From the NCBI RefSeq assembly GCF_964048965.1, contig NZ_OZ040189.1:2232001-2296000 (forward strand): a DNA stretch of 64,000 nucleotides. The letters run 5' to 3'. Under the pieces are notes generated by a model. It made no database searches. It had not been told where the DNA came from and worked only from the letters and a program-made list of their open reading frames with translations. The position numbers and the translations under genes were made by a program. Every line of letters begins with the position of its first letter. Positions within the stretch are counted from its first letter, which is position 1. Positions 17,248 to 25,995 of this stretch are shown here, piece by piece. The DNA is from Tenacibaculum sp. 190130A14a (GTDB taxonomy: Bacteria; Bacteroidota; Bacteroidia; Flavobacteriales; Flavobacteriaceae).

Positions 17248-17667
17248 ATGGAATTTAGTAAGATTATTGCCGTTACAGGTAAACCAGGTTTATACGAGAT
17301 TTTATCACAAACTAAAACAGGAGTAATTGTAAAGTCAATTGTTGACGGAAAACGTTTTCCTATTACAGCAACTCATAACGTTAGCTTATTAGACAACATT
17401 GCTATTTATACTTACGAAGAGGAAGTACCATTAGGTCAGGTATTTAAAAATATTGCTGCTAAAGAAGATGGTAAAGAAGCTATTTCTCATAAAGAAAGTG
17501 GTAATAAGTTACAGGCTTATTTTGGAGAAGTTTTACCTAACTACGATGACGAAAGAGTATATACTTCAAACATTAAAAAAGTAGTTCAGTGGTATAACAT
17601 TTTAGTAAATGCTGGTTTCGACTTTTCTACAATTGAAATAGCTACTGAAGCTGAAACTGAAGAATAA
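17248..17667 (+). CDS. DUF5606 protein
   Basis: A 139-residue cytoplasmic protein of a family found in Bacteroidota and known only as DUF5606. Recognised by the N-terminal SKIIAVTGKPGLYEIL, an SH3-like beta-rich first half with VDGKRFPITATHNVSLLDNI, and an acidic C-terminus with VQWYNILVNAGFDF. No catalytic motif is seen and I do not assign a function. It sits constantly between def and mazG in related genomes as I recall them, and here it is separated from mazG by 2 bp, so it is co-translated with housekeeping genes. Confidence 0.8.
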   Translation: MEFSKIIAVTGKPGLYEILSQTKTGVIVKSIVDGKRFPITATHNVSLLDNIAIYTYEEEVPLGQVFKNIAAKEDGKEAISHKESGNKLQAYFGEVLPNYDDERVYTSNIKKVVQWYNILVNAGFDFSTIEIATEAETEE

Positions 17668-17669
17668 AT

Positions 17670-18449
17670 ATGAATACTCGTAAGCAACAATTAGAAGCTT
17701 TCAATCGTTTATTGGATATCATGGATGAGCTTAGAGAAAAGTGTCCATGGGATAAAAAGCAAACTTTACAAAGCTTAAGACACTTAACAATTGAAGAAAC
17801 TTACGAGTTAGCTGATGCCATCTTAGAAGATGACTTAAGTGAAATAAAAAAAGAACTAGGCGATGTGCTTTTGCACATCGTTTTTTATGCGAAAATTGGA
17901 AGCGAGAAAAAGGCTTTCGATATTGCAGATGTAGCCAATAGTATTTCTGATAAATTGGTAGATCGTCATCCTCATATTTATGGTGATGTTGAAGTTGCCA
18001 ATGAAGAAGAAGTAAAACAAAATTGGGAAAAGCTAAAACTTAAGGAAGGAAAAAAATCAGTTTTAGAAGGAGTTCCAAAAAGTTTACCTGCTATGGTAAA
18101 AGCCAATAGAATTCAAGATAAAGTTGCTGGTGTTGGTTTTGATTGGGAAGAACCACACCAAGTATGGGAGAAAGTACAAGAAGAATTGGAAGAACTAAAT
18201 TCTGAAATTAAAAATAACGATCAAGAAAAGATTGAAAAAGAGTTTGGAGACGTTCTTTTCTCAATGATTAACTACGCTCGATTTATAGGAGTAAATCCAG
18301 AAAATGCATTAGAAAAAACGAACAAAAAATTCATCAATCGTTTCCAATATTTAGAAGACGCGGCCAAAAAAGAAGGCAAAGAGCTCTCTGAAATGACCTT
18401 AGCTGAAATGGATGTTCATTGGGAAAACTCAAAGAAGTTTTTCAAATAA
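17670..18449 (+). CDS. mazG: MazG nucleoside triphosphate pyrophosphohydrolase
   Basis: A 259-residue enzyme with two tandem MazG domains that hydrolyses NTPs and dNTPs to NMP and PPi. Each domain has the EExxE..ExxD metal site: EETYELADAI...EIKKELGDVL in the first half and EELEELNSEI...KEFGDVLFS in the second. CPWDKKQTLQSLRHL is the diagnostic N-terminal motif. Its last 30 bp plus stop have been duplicated just downstream (18418-18450 and 18456-18488), leaving the protein intact. Confidence 0.93.
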   Translation: MNTRKQQLEAFNRLLDIMDELREKCPWDKKQTLQSLRHLTIEETYELADAILEDDLSEIKKELGDVLLHIVFYAKIGSEKKAFDIADVANSISDKLVDRHPHIYGDVEVANEEEVKQNWEKLKLKEGKKSVLEGVPKSLPAMVKANRIQDKVAGVGFDWEEPHQVWEKVQEELEELNSEIKNNDQEKIEKEFGDVLFSMINYARFIGVNPENALEKTNKKFINRFQYLEDAAKKEGKELSEMTLAEMDVHWENSKKFFK

Positions 18450-18450
18450 T
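18418..18450 (+). repeat. 33-bp direct repeat, copy 1 (mazG 3' end)
   Basis: Begins ATTGGGAAAACTC and ends TCAAATAAT. It covers the last ten codons and stop of mazG. An identical copy follows after a 5-bp spacer. Confidence 0.95.
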
Positions 18451-18455
18451 TCCAT

Positions 18456-18488
18456 ATTGGGAAAACTCAAAGAAGTTTTTCAAATAAT
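18456..18488 (+). repeat. 33-bp direct repeat, copy 2
   Basis: Base-for-base identical to 18418-18450 over 33 bp, with unrelated flanks. It is non-coding here, being after the mazG stop. Confidence 0.95.
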
Positions 18489-18511
18489 GTCTAATTCCCA
18501 ATTTAAAGAGT

Positions 18512-18558
18512 TTAATAGATATATCATTGTGTACAACCTGATGTAATATCTCTATTAA
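18512..18558. repeat. Long imperfect inverted repeat between mazG and the SDR gene
   Basis: TTAATAGATAT (18512-18522) pairs with ATATCTCTATTAA (18546-18558) with one bulge, and the inner ATCA/TGAT extends the stem. There is no T-run directly after it, so it is more likely a structured RNA or a remnant of a small palindromic element than a terminator. Confidence 0.5.
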
Positions 18559-18598
18559 AAACCAACTTGCAAACTACATATTTCTTATTTTTACCTTT

Positions 18599-19330
18599 AT
18601 GAATATAGCTATTATTACCGGAGGAAGTAAAGGGATTGGTTTAGGACTTGTAAAAAAATATATATCCGAAAATTATAAGGTTTACTCTTTATCTAGAAGT
18701 ATTGTAGAAATTGAAGAAGCAACTCAAATTTCTATAGATTTATCAGATGTAAAAGCATCCCACCATGCTTTTAAAATGCTGTTTGACCAATTAAAAGACA
18801 TTGACATTAATAGCATTACATTAATCAATAATGCAGGTAGATTAGGAACTATATCAAATTTGGAAAATATTGATACAATAGATATTGCAAAAACTATTCA
18901 GTTAAACACTACTACTCCACTAGTTTTAAACAGTTTATTTATTCAACTTACACAAGACTTAACTTGTAAAAAACAGATTATCAATATTTCATCTGGGGCT
19001 GCTACCAAACCTTATGAAGGTTGGAGTATCTATTGTACATCAAAAGCTGCTATTGATATGATGACTAGGGCTATTGCCACAGAACAAAGCGAATTAGAAA
19101 ATGGTGTAAAATGTATTTCCTTATACCCTGGAGTAGTTGATACTAATATGCAAACACAAATTCGCAGTACAGATAAGGCAGACTTTAAAAACTTGCAACG
19201 TTTTATCGACTTAAAAGAAAACAATGAACTATATACTCCAGAATATGTTGCAAATACTATTTATACAATAGACACTACAAATTATTTAACCTCTGGAGCT
19301 ATTTTTGATATTAGAAATTACCAAAATTAA
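18599..19330 (+). CDS. SDR family NAD(P)-dependent oxidoreductase
   Basis: A 243-residue classical short-chain dehydrogenase/reductase. The cofactor motif TGGSKGIG is at 7-14, NNAG at 77-80, and the catalytic Ser131/132, Tyr145 and Lys149 are in ISSGAATKPYEGWSIYCTSK. The Ser-Gly-Ala-Ala and the PYEGW segment recall the sepiapterin reductase/benzil reductase branch, which would suggest a carbonyl reductase. The natural substrate is unknown. It converges on the MFS gene with only 3 bp between the two stop codons. Confidence 0.88.
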   Translation: MNIAIITGGSKGIGLGLVKKYISENYKVYSLSRSIVEIEEATQISIDLSDVKASHHAFKMLFDQLKDIDINSITLINNAGRLGTISNLENIDTIDIAKTIQLNTTTPLVLNSLFIQLTQDLTCKKQIINISSGAATKPYEGWSIYCTSKAAIDMMTRAIATEQSELENGVKCISLYPGVVDTNMQTQIRSTDKADFKNLQRFIDLKENNELYTPEYVANTIYTIDTTNYLTSGAIFDIRNYQN

Positions 19331-19333
19331 ATC

Positions 19334-20629
19334 TTATTCTACGTGTTTTGTTTTCTTTAAGGTACTTAAGATAATAAATGATGCTAAAAAGAATACTGCC
19401 AAACACAATACACTCCATTGCATTGAGTCTGTAATAGCATATAATAAACCGTATACTGCCGTTCCTAATACAATGGCTATTTTCTCAGTTACATCATAGA
19501 AACTAAAATAAGTTGCATGATCTTCTGTTTCTGGTAATAATTTAGAATATGTAGATCTTGATAAAGATTGAATAGCACCTTGTACAAGTCCTAGAAGTCC
19601 TCCTAAACCATAAAAATAAGTAGCTACATTTTCTTGATTTTTATCTAATAAAAATGCAGTAAAACATACCAACATCCATATAGCAATCGTAATTTTTAGA
19701 GCTGTGAAATTACCATATTTATCAGATAATCTTGAGAATATATAAGCTCCAGCAATGGCTACAATTTGAACTAGTAAAATGGTTACAATTAAACTAGTTG
19801 AAGACAACCCTAATTCTGATGAGCCAAATATTGCTGCCATTAAAATAATGGTCTGCACTCCAATACTCAATAAGAAAAAAGCTAGTAAATAACGTTTAAG
19901 TGTAGGATAATTCATCACTTCTTTAAATACTATTTGTAACTCTTTATACCCTTTCCAAATATAATCTGCTTCAGGTTTTTTGTTATAAATATTTCCTGGT
20001 AAACGTCTAAAAGTAATTTGTGCGAAACCAATCCACCAAACTCCTACCATTACAAACGAAATACGAGATGCCATACCTTTAGTTATTCCCAATGCTTCTG
20101 GAAACATTATCATTCCTAAATTAATTAGTAATAATATTACTGATCCAACATATCCATAAATAAACCCTTTAGCACTAGCTCTATCTTGTTGCTCTGGTAA
20201 AGCTATTTCAGGTAAATAGGCATTGTAAAATACCCAACTAGCCCAAAAACCAATACTGGCTAATATGGTAAACCATATTCCTATCCACACTGTATCAATA
20301 CCATCAAAGAAATACAAACTCATAACGGAAAGTCCTCCTAACCAACAGAAAAACTTTAAAAACTTCTTTTTACTTCCGGTATAATCGGCAATACCTGATA
20401 AAATTGGTGATATAAACGCTACTACTAAAAATGAAAATGATAAAGCATAACTATATAAACTATCAGGATGCTCCCATTCCATTCCTAAAAAATGAACAGA
20501 CTTTCCTTCAGTAACTGCACTATAATACAAAGGAAAAACCGCTGTACTAATTACTAATGAATATACTGAATTTGCCCAGTCGTAAAATGCCCAAGCATTG
20601 ATTAACTTTTTATCTCCTATTTTATACAT
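19334..20629 (-). CDS. UMF1-type MFS transporter (Atg22-like)
   Basis: A 431-residue major facilitator protein with about 12 transmembrane helices. The N-terminal INAWAFYDWANSVYSLVIST is the hallmark of the UMF1 family, related to yeast vacuolar effluxer Atg22, which exports amino acids. Other family elements are SPILSGIADYTGSKKKF and the second-half GLVQGAIQSLSRSTYSKLLP. The bacterial substrates are not established. It lies downstream of bshA on the same strand, but a terminator at 20647-20672 separates them. Confidence 0.88.
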   Translation of the reverse strand: MYKIGDKKLINAWAFYDWANSVYSLVISTAVFPLYYSAVTEGKSVHFLGMEWEHPDSLYSYALSFSFLVVAFISPILSGIADYTGSKKKFLKFFCWLGGLSVMSLYFFDGIDTVWIGIWFTILASIGFWASWVFYNAYLPEIALPEQQDRASAKGFIYGYVGSVILLLINLGMIMFPEALGITKGMASRISFVMVGVWWIGFAQITFRRLPGNIYNKKPEADYIWKGYKELQIVFKEVMNYPTLKRYLLAFFLLSIGVQTIILMAAIFGSSELGLSSTSLIVTILLVQIVAIAGAYIFSRLSDKYGNFTALKITIAIWMLVCFTAFLLDKNQENVATYFYGLGGLLGLVQGAIQSLSRSTYSKLLPETEDHATYFSFYDVTEKIAIVLGTAVYGLLYAITDSMQWSVLCLAVFFLASFIILSTLKKTKHVE

Positions 20630-20646
20630 ACTATTGGTTTCAAAAA

Positions 20647-20672
20647 AAACCGCTCGATGATTCGAACGGTTT
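20647..20672 (-). terminator. Terminator after bshA
   Basis: The stem AAACCG-TCGA / TCGA-CGGTTT has a single mismatch, a 4-nt loop, and an A-run on the plus strand that reads as a T-tract downstream on the minus strand. Confidence 0.75.
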
Positions 20673-20711
20673 GCAATATACTATATTTTAATTACTACTC
20701 TATTTTGAAAA

Positions 20712-21842
20712 CTAATAAGTAGGTGAACAGATTTTATAAATCTCTTCATATACCGGTAAGATGTTTTCTAGCGTAAACAATTTTATATGTTCTTTTGCCC
20801 TTCTCTTAAAAGCTTCAAGAACTTCATCATTCTTTAATATTTTAATGGCATTTTGTGCCATTTCTTCTACGTTTCCAACAGCGCTCAAATATCCAGTTTT
20901 CCCTCCAACATTTACCTCTGATAAACCTCCAGCATTTGTAGATATAACAGGGGTACTAGCTGCCATTGCTTCTAAAGCTGCTAAACCAAAACTCTCCGTT
21001 TCAGATGGTAATAAGAAAACATCAGAATAACATAAGATTTTAGCTACTTCTGTACTATTTCCTAAAAACAACACTTTATCTTCAATACCTAACTCTTTTA
21101 CTAAATTTTCTGTTTTTAAACGATCGGGTCCATCTCCTACCATTAAAAGTTTAGAAGGTATTTCCTTTTGAACCGTATTAAATATCCTTATAACATCTTC
21201 CGTTCTTTTAACTGGACGGAAGTTACTAATATGAGTTAAAATTCTTTCCTCAGGCTCTGCTAAACCAACTCTTTTACATTCTGCCTGATGCGCCTTCTCA
21301 TATTTTTCGCCATCAATAAAGTTGTAAACTACTTTTATGTCTTTTTTAATATTAAAAAGGCGTAACGTATCTTCTTTTAAACTATTAGAGACTGTAGTTA
21401 CTTCATCTGAATTATTAATGCTGAATTCTACCGCTGTTTTGTAGGTTGGATGACTTCCAACCAATGTAATATCGGTTCCGTGTAGTGTTGTAATCACCTT
21501 AATATTAATTCCTTTTTCTTTTAACATTTGCTTTGCCATGTATGCGGCATAGGCATGAGGAATTGCATAATGAACATGTAATATTTCTAGTCCATGCTTT
21601 TCAGCAACTTCAACCATTTTACTAGACAAAGCTAATTCATAAGGTTGGTACTGAAATAGTGGATACTCTTCCAAAACTACTTCATGAAAATGCAATCGGT
21701 GAGAAAAAAAATCTAATCTAACAGGTTGGTTATATGTTATAAAATGTACTTCATGCCCTTTATCCGCTAAGGCCATACCTAACTCGGTAGCTACTACTCC
21801 ACTACCTCCAAAAGTAGGATAACATACAATACCTATTTTCAT
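20712..21842 (-). CDS. bshA: N-acetyl-alpha-D-glucosaminyl L-malate synthase
   Basis: A 376-residue GT4 retaining glycosyltransferase that joins GlcNAc from UDP-GlcNAc to L-malate, the first step of bacillithiol synthesis. The N-terminal KIGIVCYPTFGGSGVVATEL is diagnostic for BshA. Other family motifs are HVHYAIPHAYAAYMAK, TTLHGTDITLVGSHP, SNFRPVKRTEDVI and the nucleotide-sugar E-x7-E element FLLPSETESFGLAALEA. The deacetylase and Cys-adding genes (bshB, bshC) are not in the window. It implies bacillithiol as the low-molecular-weight thiol, as known in several Bacteroidota. Confidence 0.93.
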   Translation of the reverse strand: MKIGIVCYPTFGGSGVVATELGMALADKGHEVHFITYNQPVRLDFFSHRLHFHEVVLEEYPLFQYQPYELALSSKMVEVAEKHGLEILHVHYAIPHAYAAYMAKQMLKEKGINIKVITTLHGTDITLVGSHPTYKTAVEFSINNSDEVTTVSNSLKEDTLRLFNIKKDIKVVYNFIDGEKYEKAHQAECKRVGLAEPEERILTHISNFRPVKRTEDVIRIFNTVQKEIPSKLLMVGDGPDRLKTENLVKELGIEDKVLFLGNSTEVAKILCYSDVFLLPSETESFGLAALEAMAASTPVISTNAGGLSEVNVGGKTGYLSAVGNVEEMAQNAIKILKNDEVLEAFKRRAKEHIKLFTLENILPVYEEIYKICSPTY

Positions 21843-21917
21843 ATTTCTTTCTAATTTTATTAAGGTTACTGACGTAAATTTACAGCATTACTTACGCATT
21901 AATGTGAATAAAATCAT

Positions 21918-21943
21918 AAAAAAATCCCACTTTCGTGGGATTT
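21918..21943 (-). terminator. Terminator after the transketolase subunit gene
   Basis: The perfect stem AAATCCCAC / GTGGGATTT has loop TTTC, with an extended A-run on the plus strand (T-tract on minus), 20 bp after the transketolase stop. Confidence 0.9.
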
Positions 21944-21962
21944 ATATTTATCTATTTGATTC

Positions 21963-22808
21963 TTAGTAATCTCCTAATGTTTCAGGATTTTGAGCTAAGG
22001 CATTTTCTAATTGCTCATCATTTGGTGCCTTACCATGCCAAGCATGTGTATGCATCATAAAATCAACTCCATTCCCCATTTCTGTATGTAACAGTACACA
22101 CACAGGTTTTCCTTTACCTGTTTTAGCTTTAGCCTCTGCCATTCCCTTTAAAATAGCCTCAATATCATTTCCTTCTTTGATATCTAACACATCCCAACCA
22201 AAAGCTTCAAATTTAGCTCTTAAGCTTCCCATTGCTAATACTTCATCTGTAGTACCATCAATCTGCTTTTCGTTTAAATCTACTGTAGCTATTAAGTTAT
22301 CTACTTTTTTTGCTGAAGCATACATTGCTGCTTCCCAAATTTGACCTTCTTGTAACTCTCCATCTCCATGTAAAGAATATACTATCTTGTCATCTCCATT
22401 TAACTTTTTAGCTTCGGCAGTTCCAATAGCTACACTCATTCCTTGACCTAAAGATCCTGAAGCAATTCTTACTCCTGGTAAGTCCTCATGTGTAGTTGGA
22501 TGCCCTTGTAAACGAGAATCTAATTTTCTAAACGTAGCTAATTCTGCTACTGGAAAATATCCACTACGAGATAAAACACTGTAAAATACAGGTGAAATAT
22601 GACCATTTGATAAGAAGAATACATCTTCATTGGTAGCGTCCATATCAAAATCAGTAGAATAACTCATGATATCCTGATATAAACATGTTAAAAATTCAGC
22701 ACATCCTAAAGAACCTCCTGGATGCCCAGAACTAACGGCATGTACCATACGTACGATATCTCTACGAACCTGTTGTGTAAAATCTTGCAGTTGTTGTGTT
22801 GTTGGCAT
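21963..22808 (-). CDS. Transketolase, N-terminal (TPP-binding) subunit
   Basis: A 281-residue polypeptide covering only the pyrophosphate-binding domain of transketolase: SSGHPGGSLGCAEF (27-40), LSNGHISPVFYS, GSLGQGMSVAIG, and the TPP/metal loop GDGELQEGQIWEA with the later DLNEKQIDG. The pyrimidine and C-terminal domains are missing, so the active enzyme needs a separate C-terminal subunit. Split transketolases are known in Bacteroidota and archaea, normally as adjacent genes. Here a terminator and bshA follow, so the partner must lie elsewhere. Confidence 0.9.
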   Translation of the reverse strand: MPTTQQLQDFTQQVRRDIVRMVHAVSSGHPGGSLGCAEFLTCLYQDIMSYSTDFDMDATNEDVFFLSNGHISPVFYSVLSRSGYFPVAELATFRKLDSRLQGHPTTHEDLPGVRIASGSLGQGMSVAIGTAEAKKLNGDDKIVYSLHGDGELQEGQIWEAAMYASAKKVDNLIATVDLNEKQIDGTTDEVLAMGSLRAKFEAFGWDVLDIKEGNDIEAILKGMAEAKAKTGKGKPVCVLLHTEMGNGVDFMMHTHAWHGKAPNDEQLENALAQNPETLGDY

Positions 22809-22829
22809 TTTTATTTCATTTTATACCGA

Positions 22830-22860
22830 CAAAAGTAACAGTTTATAAAACAATTGCCAA
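22830..22860 (-). promoter_or_regulatory. Promoter TTG-N20-TACTTTTG of the transketolase subunit gene
   Basis: On the minus strand TTG (22858-22860), a 20-nt spacer and TACTTTTG (22830-22837) lie 21 bp before the ATG at 22808. This fits the flavobacterial consensus. Confidence 0.75.
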
Positions 22861-23017
22861 TTACTTTTTTAATAAAAAAGAAAAGGGTTCAAATATTAAA
22901 AATTTTCTTTTTCGTTCAAATTTTCCCTTCGTTTGTTTTCTTTACTCTAAGTTATATCGAACCCTCTTTTTCTCAGTGTTAAAAAGGTTTAACTTGTTAC
23001 CCTTAAAAAACAAAAAA

Positions 23018-24277
23018 TCACGTTTTCTGCTTTTTCTTTTTAGCAGCGGGGAATAATACATTGTTTAAAATTAAACGATAGCCTGGAGAAGTTGGATGTA
23101 AATCAAGTTCTGTCTTAGGATCTCCTACCCTGTGCTGATAATCTTCAGGATCATGCCCCCCATAAAAAGTAAACATACCTTTTCCTTTGGTTCCATGAAT
23201 ATAGCGTCCTTCTCCATTATTCTTATTTTCTCCTAAAACAATAATTGTAGATTTGATAGTATTTCGGTCGAATGAAGTTGTTTGCCCCATAAACCCTTTA
23301 ACTAACAAAGTATGGTTTTGAGTTAACATCGTAGGTACTTGATCCCATTTTGCAGAAAACTCTTTCAAAGAAAAATAATCTGTTTCTTTTTTTATTCTAC
23401 GTTTACGTGTCATATCTATTGATGAAAACTCATAAGTTGTAGGATTCCTTATCAATTCGAAATTTTTAAATGCAAGTGTCTTATTAAAATTTATTTTCGA
23501 TTGGTAGTTGGGTTCTGAAGGATCTCCATCAAACATGGTTTCACAAATATCTACACCATCAGATGCCAATGCTATATCAAAACTATCGGTTGCAGAACAC
23601 ATAGCAAACATAAAACCTCCTCCTATTACATAATCTCTGATTTTTTTTGCTACATCTCCTTTTGCTTTAGAAACTTTACTATATCCTAATTTCTTGGCTA
23701 AAGCTTCTGCATCTTTCTTTTGTTGTATATACCAAGGTGCAGTTCTAAACGCTCCATAAAAACGCCCATATTGCCCTGTAAAATCTTCGTGATGCAAGTG
23801 TAACCATTCATACAACAATAACTTATCATTAAGTACCTCTTCATCGTAAACTACATCAAACGGGATTTCTGCATACGTTAATACCATAGTAACTGCATCA
23901 TCCCAAGGCATTTTATCTTTAGGAGAATATACCGCTATTTTGGGTGCTTTTTCTAAGGTTACCGCTTCTTGATTTTTAGAAGGCGAAGAAATCTCCTCTA
24001 AAATCAATTTGGATTTTGTATCGGAGATAATTTGATATGAAACACCTCTAATTTTACACTCATTCTCAATAGCTTGATTATTCTCCATTAAAAATGCTCC
24101 TCCATCATAATTCAATAACCATTTTGCTTTTAACCCATTTTGTAAAGCATAATAAACAATACCATATGCCTTTAAATGATTTTTCTGATTATCATTACTC
24201 ATAGGTATGTAAATAAATGACGCCCAAATAGTATTAGAGCACAGCAAAAATAATAGTGTATATAGTATTTTTCTCAT
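23018..24277 (-). CDS. Secreted protein with amidotransferase-like fold (commonly labelled asparagine synthetase B)
   Basis: A 419-residue protein with a Sec signal (RKILYTLLFLLCSNTIWAS). The conserved core includes KNHLKAYGIVYYAL, KWLLNYDGGAF, KIAVYSPKDKMPWDDAVTMVLTYA, WLHLHHEDFTGQYGRFYGA, GGGFMFAMCSATDSFDIAL and MFTFYGGHDPEDYQHRVGDP. Relatives are often named asparagine synthetase B, but I see neither an N-terminal catalytic Cys2 nor a PP-loop SGGxDS, and the signal peptide puts it in the periplasm. GGGFMFAMC resembles a class I glutamine amidotransferase or DUF4159-type nucleophile elbow. Function unknown. Confidence 0.75.
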   Translation of the reverse strand: MRKILYTLLFLLCSNTIWASFIYIPMSNDNQKNHLKAYGIVYYALQNGLKAKWLLNYDGGAFLMENNQAIENECKIRGVSYQIISDTKSKLILEEISSPSKNQEAVTLEKAPKIAVYSPKDKMPWDDAVTMVLTYAEIPFDVVYDEEVLNDKLLLYEWLHLHHEDFTGQYGRFYGAFRTAPWYIQQKKDAEALAKKLGYSKVSKAKGDVAKKIRDYVIGGGFMFAMCSATDSFDIALASDGVDICETMFDGDPSEPNYQSKINFNKTLAFKNFELIRNPTTYEFSSIDMTRKRRIKKETDYFSLKEFSAKWDQVPTMLTQNHTLLVKGFMGQTTSFDRNTIKSTIIVLGENKNNGEGRYIHGTKGKGMFTFYGGHDPEDYQHRVGDPKTELDLHPTSPGYRLILNNVLFPAAKKKKQKT

Positions 24278-24290
24278 ATCTAAAAACTAA

Positions 24291-24322
24291 AATACACAAT
24301 TACATTCAAGTAATTGTGTATT
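24291..24322 (-). terminator. Terminator after dnaB
   Basis: A perfect 13-bp stem AATACACAATTAC / GTAATTGTGTATT with a 6-nt loop, followed on the minus strand by TTTAGTTTTTAG. It sits between dnaB and the downstream secreted-protein gene. Confidence 0.8.
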
Positions 24323-24350
24323 CTATTATATTTTAAGTTTTATTTAAAAT

Positions 24351-25868
24351 TTAAAAAGGAACATCATCTCCACCCATAGGACCAAATGCGTCTTCTGGAG
24401 AGGTGAAGTTACTCGAAGAAACTTCGTCATTAAAACCTGTATTCATACTCGATTGGAATTCACTACTAAATCCTTCTTCTAGATCTGAGAATTTTGCCAA
24501 GTGTCCAGTAAACTTTAAACGAATATTATCTAAACCACCATTACGATGCTTTGCAACAATAAATTCCCCTTGTCCCTCACATGGTGAATGATCATCATCA
24601 TCCCATTCGGTCATACCATAATATTCTGGACGGAAAATAAACGATACAATATCGGCATCCTGCTCAATCGCTCCAGATTCACGAAGGTCAGAAAGTAAAG
24701 GACGCTTACTTCCTCCACGAGTTTCTACCGAACGTGATAACTGTGATAAAGCAATTACTGGAATATTTAATTCTTTACCTAAGGCTTTTAAGTTTCGAGA
24801 AATCGTAGAAATTTCCTGTTCACGGTTACCTCCTGCTCCACCAGCTGTCATTAACTGTAAGTAATCAATAATTAATATTTTAACTCCATGCTGAGACACT
24901 AAACGACGTGCTTTTGCACGTAAGTCGAAAATTGAAAGTGCTGGTGTATCATCAATAAAAATAGGAGCATCTGAAAGTTTTTTAACCTTTACATTTAGTT
25001 GTTCCCATTCATGAGGTTCTAAATTTCCTTTTCTTAATTTTTCTGAAGTCAATCCTGTTTCAGAAGAAATCATACGGGTAATTAACTGTACTGATGACAT
25101 CTCTAGAGAGAAAATAGCAACTGCATGGTTAAAATCAATAGCCATGTTTTTTGCCATGGAGATTACGAATGCAGTTTTACCCATACCAGGACGTGCTGCA
25201 ATAATAATCAAATCGGAAGGCTGCCAACCAGAAGTAAGTGCATCTAATTTTGTAAAACCAGTAGCTAAACCACTCATTCCTTCCTTCGTAGAAATTTCTT
25301 GAATTTTATTTATCGATTGTTGAACTAACGAATCTGCTCTTTCAGCACCTTTCTTCAAGTTCCCTTGTGTTACTTCAAATAACTTCCCTTCTGCATCATC
25401 TAATAAATCAAATACATCTACTGTTTCATCATACGCATTTTCAATAATTTCTGATGAAATTGTAATTAACTTTCTTTGAATATATTTTTGAAGAATTACA
25501 CGAGAATGAAACTCAATATGCGCAGACGATGCTACCTTTTGCGTTAATCCAATCAAATAAAAATCTCCACCAGCAATATCTAATTTACCATTCTTTTTTA
25601 ACTGATTAGAAACTGATAATAAATCAATTGGTTCCGAATTCTGAAATAAGGCATATATAGCTTCATAAATCTCTTGGTGTCGCTTGTCATAAAAGGCGTC
25701 TGGATGTAAGATATCAATCACTTCATCAATCCCCTTCTTATCAATCATCATCGCTCCCAAAACCGCCTCTTCTAAATCTAATGCTTGTGGTGGTAGTTTT
25801 CCTTTTTCTAAGCTAATTATTCTTGATTTGTCAATTTTTGTTCCCCTAATAGATTGTGTTCTCTCCAT
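24351..25868 (-). CDS. dnaB: Replicative DNA helicase DnaB
   Basis: A 505-residue hexameric 5'-3' helicase. The N-terminal primase-interaction domain begins after about residue 25 (LPPQALDLEEAVLGAMMID). The RecA-like C-terminal domain has Walker A ARPGMGKT (225-232), SLEMSSVQLITRM, Walker B LIIDYLQLM and the arginine-finger region FIFRPEYYG. The family phrases RDLKxLAKEL and LSQLSRSVE are visible as RNLKALGKEL and LSQLSRSVETR. No intein interrupts the P-loop. The C-terminal about 45 residues are Ser/Phe-rich and non-conserved. There is no sign of a mobile-element origin, so it is the chromosomal helicase. Confidence 0.95.
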   Translation of the reverse strand: MERTQSIRGTKIDKSRIISLEKGKLPPQALDLEEAVLGAMMIDKKGIDEVIDILHPDAFYDKRHQEIYEAIYALFQNSEPIDLLSVSNQLKKNGKLDIAGGDFYLIGLTQKVASSAHIEFHSRVILQKYIQRKLITISSEIIENAYDETVDVFDLLDDAEGKLFEVTQGNLKKGAERADSLVQQSINKIQEISTKEGMSGLATGFTKLDALTSGWQPSDLIIIAARPGMGKTAFVISMAKNMAIDFNHAVAIFSLEMSSVQLITRMISSETGLTSEKLRKGNLEPHEWEQLNVKVKKLSDAPIFIDDTPALSIFDLRAKARRLVSQHGVKILIIDYLQLMTAGGAGGNREQEISTISRNLKALGKELNIPVIALSQLSRSVETRGGSKRPLLSDLRESGAIEQDADIVSFIFRPEYYGMTEWDDDDHSPCEGQGEFIVAKHRNGGLDNIRLKFTGHLAKFSDLEEGFSSEFQSSMNTGFNDEVSSSNFTSPEDAFGPMGGDDVPF

Positions 25869-25961
25869 AACAGCAAATGTAATTTTTTAAGATGATATTT
25901 ATAGAAGCTCGCACTTATTTTATTTTGCACATTTTATGTAAATAAAAATGTTATTAACTTG

Positions 25962-25990
25962 TTGATAACGTTTATACTTTCTTATTTTTG
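25962..25990 (+). promoter_or_regulatory. Promoter TTG-N18-TATTTTTG of the DUF3810 gene
   Basis: TTG (25962-25964), an 18-nt spacer and TATTTTTG (25983-25990) end only 5 bp before the ATG at 25996. The expected start site is within 0-2 nt of the start codon, which implies a leaderless or near-leaderless mRNA. Confidence 0.75.
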
Positions 25991-25995
25991 GCTTT

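Noticed and set aside
18488..18544. 19-codon frame starting ATGTCTAATTCC after the mazG repeat
   Set aside because: It starts at the edge of the duplicated sequence and lies in an imperfect inverted repeat. There is no promoter or conserved feature.
22809..23017. Gap with an 86-codon plus-strand frame between the transketolase subunit and the secreted protein
   Set aside because: The frame is Phe/Leu/Lys-rich and overlaps the transketolase promoter and start. Apart from that promoter I see nothing in the gap.
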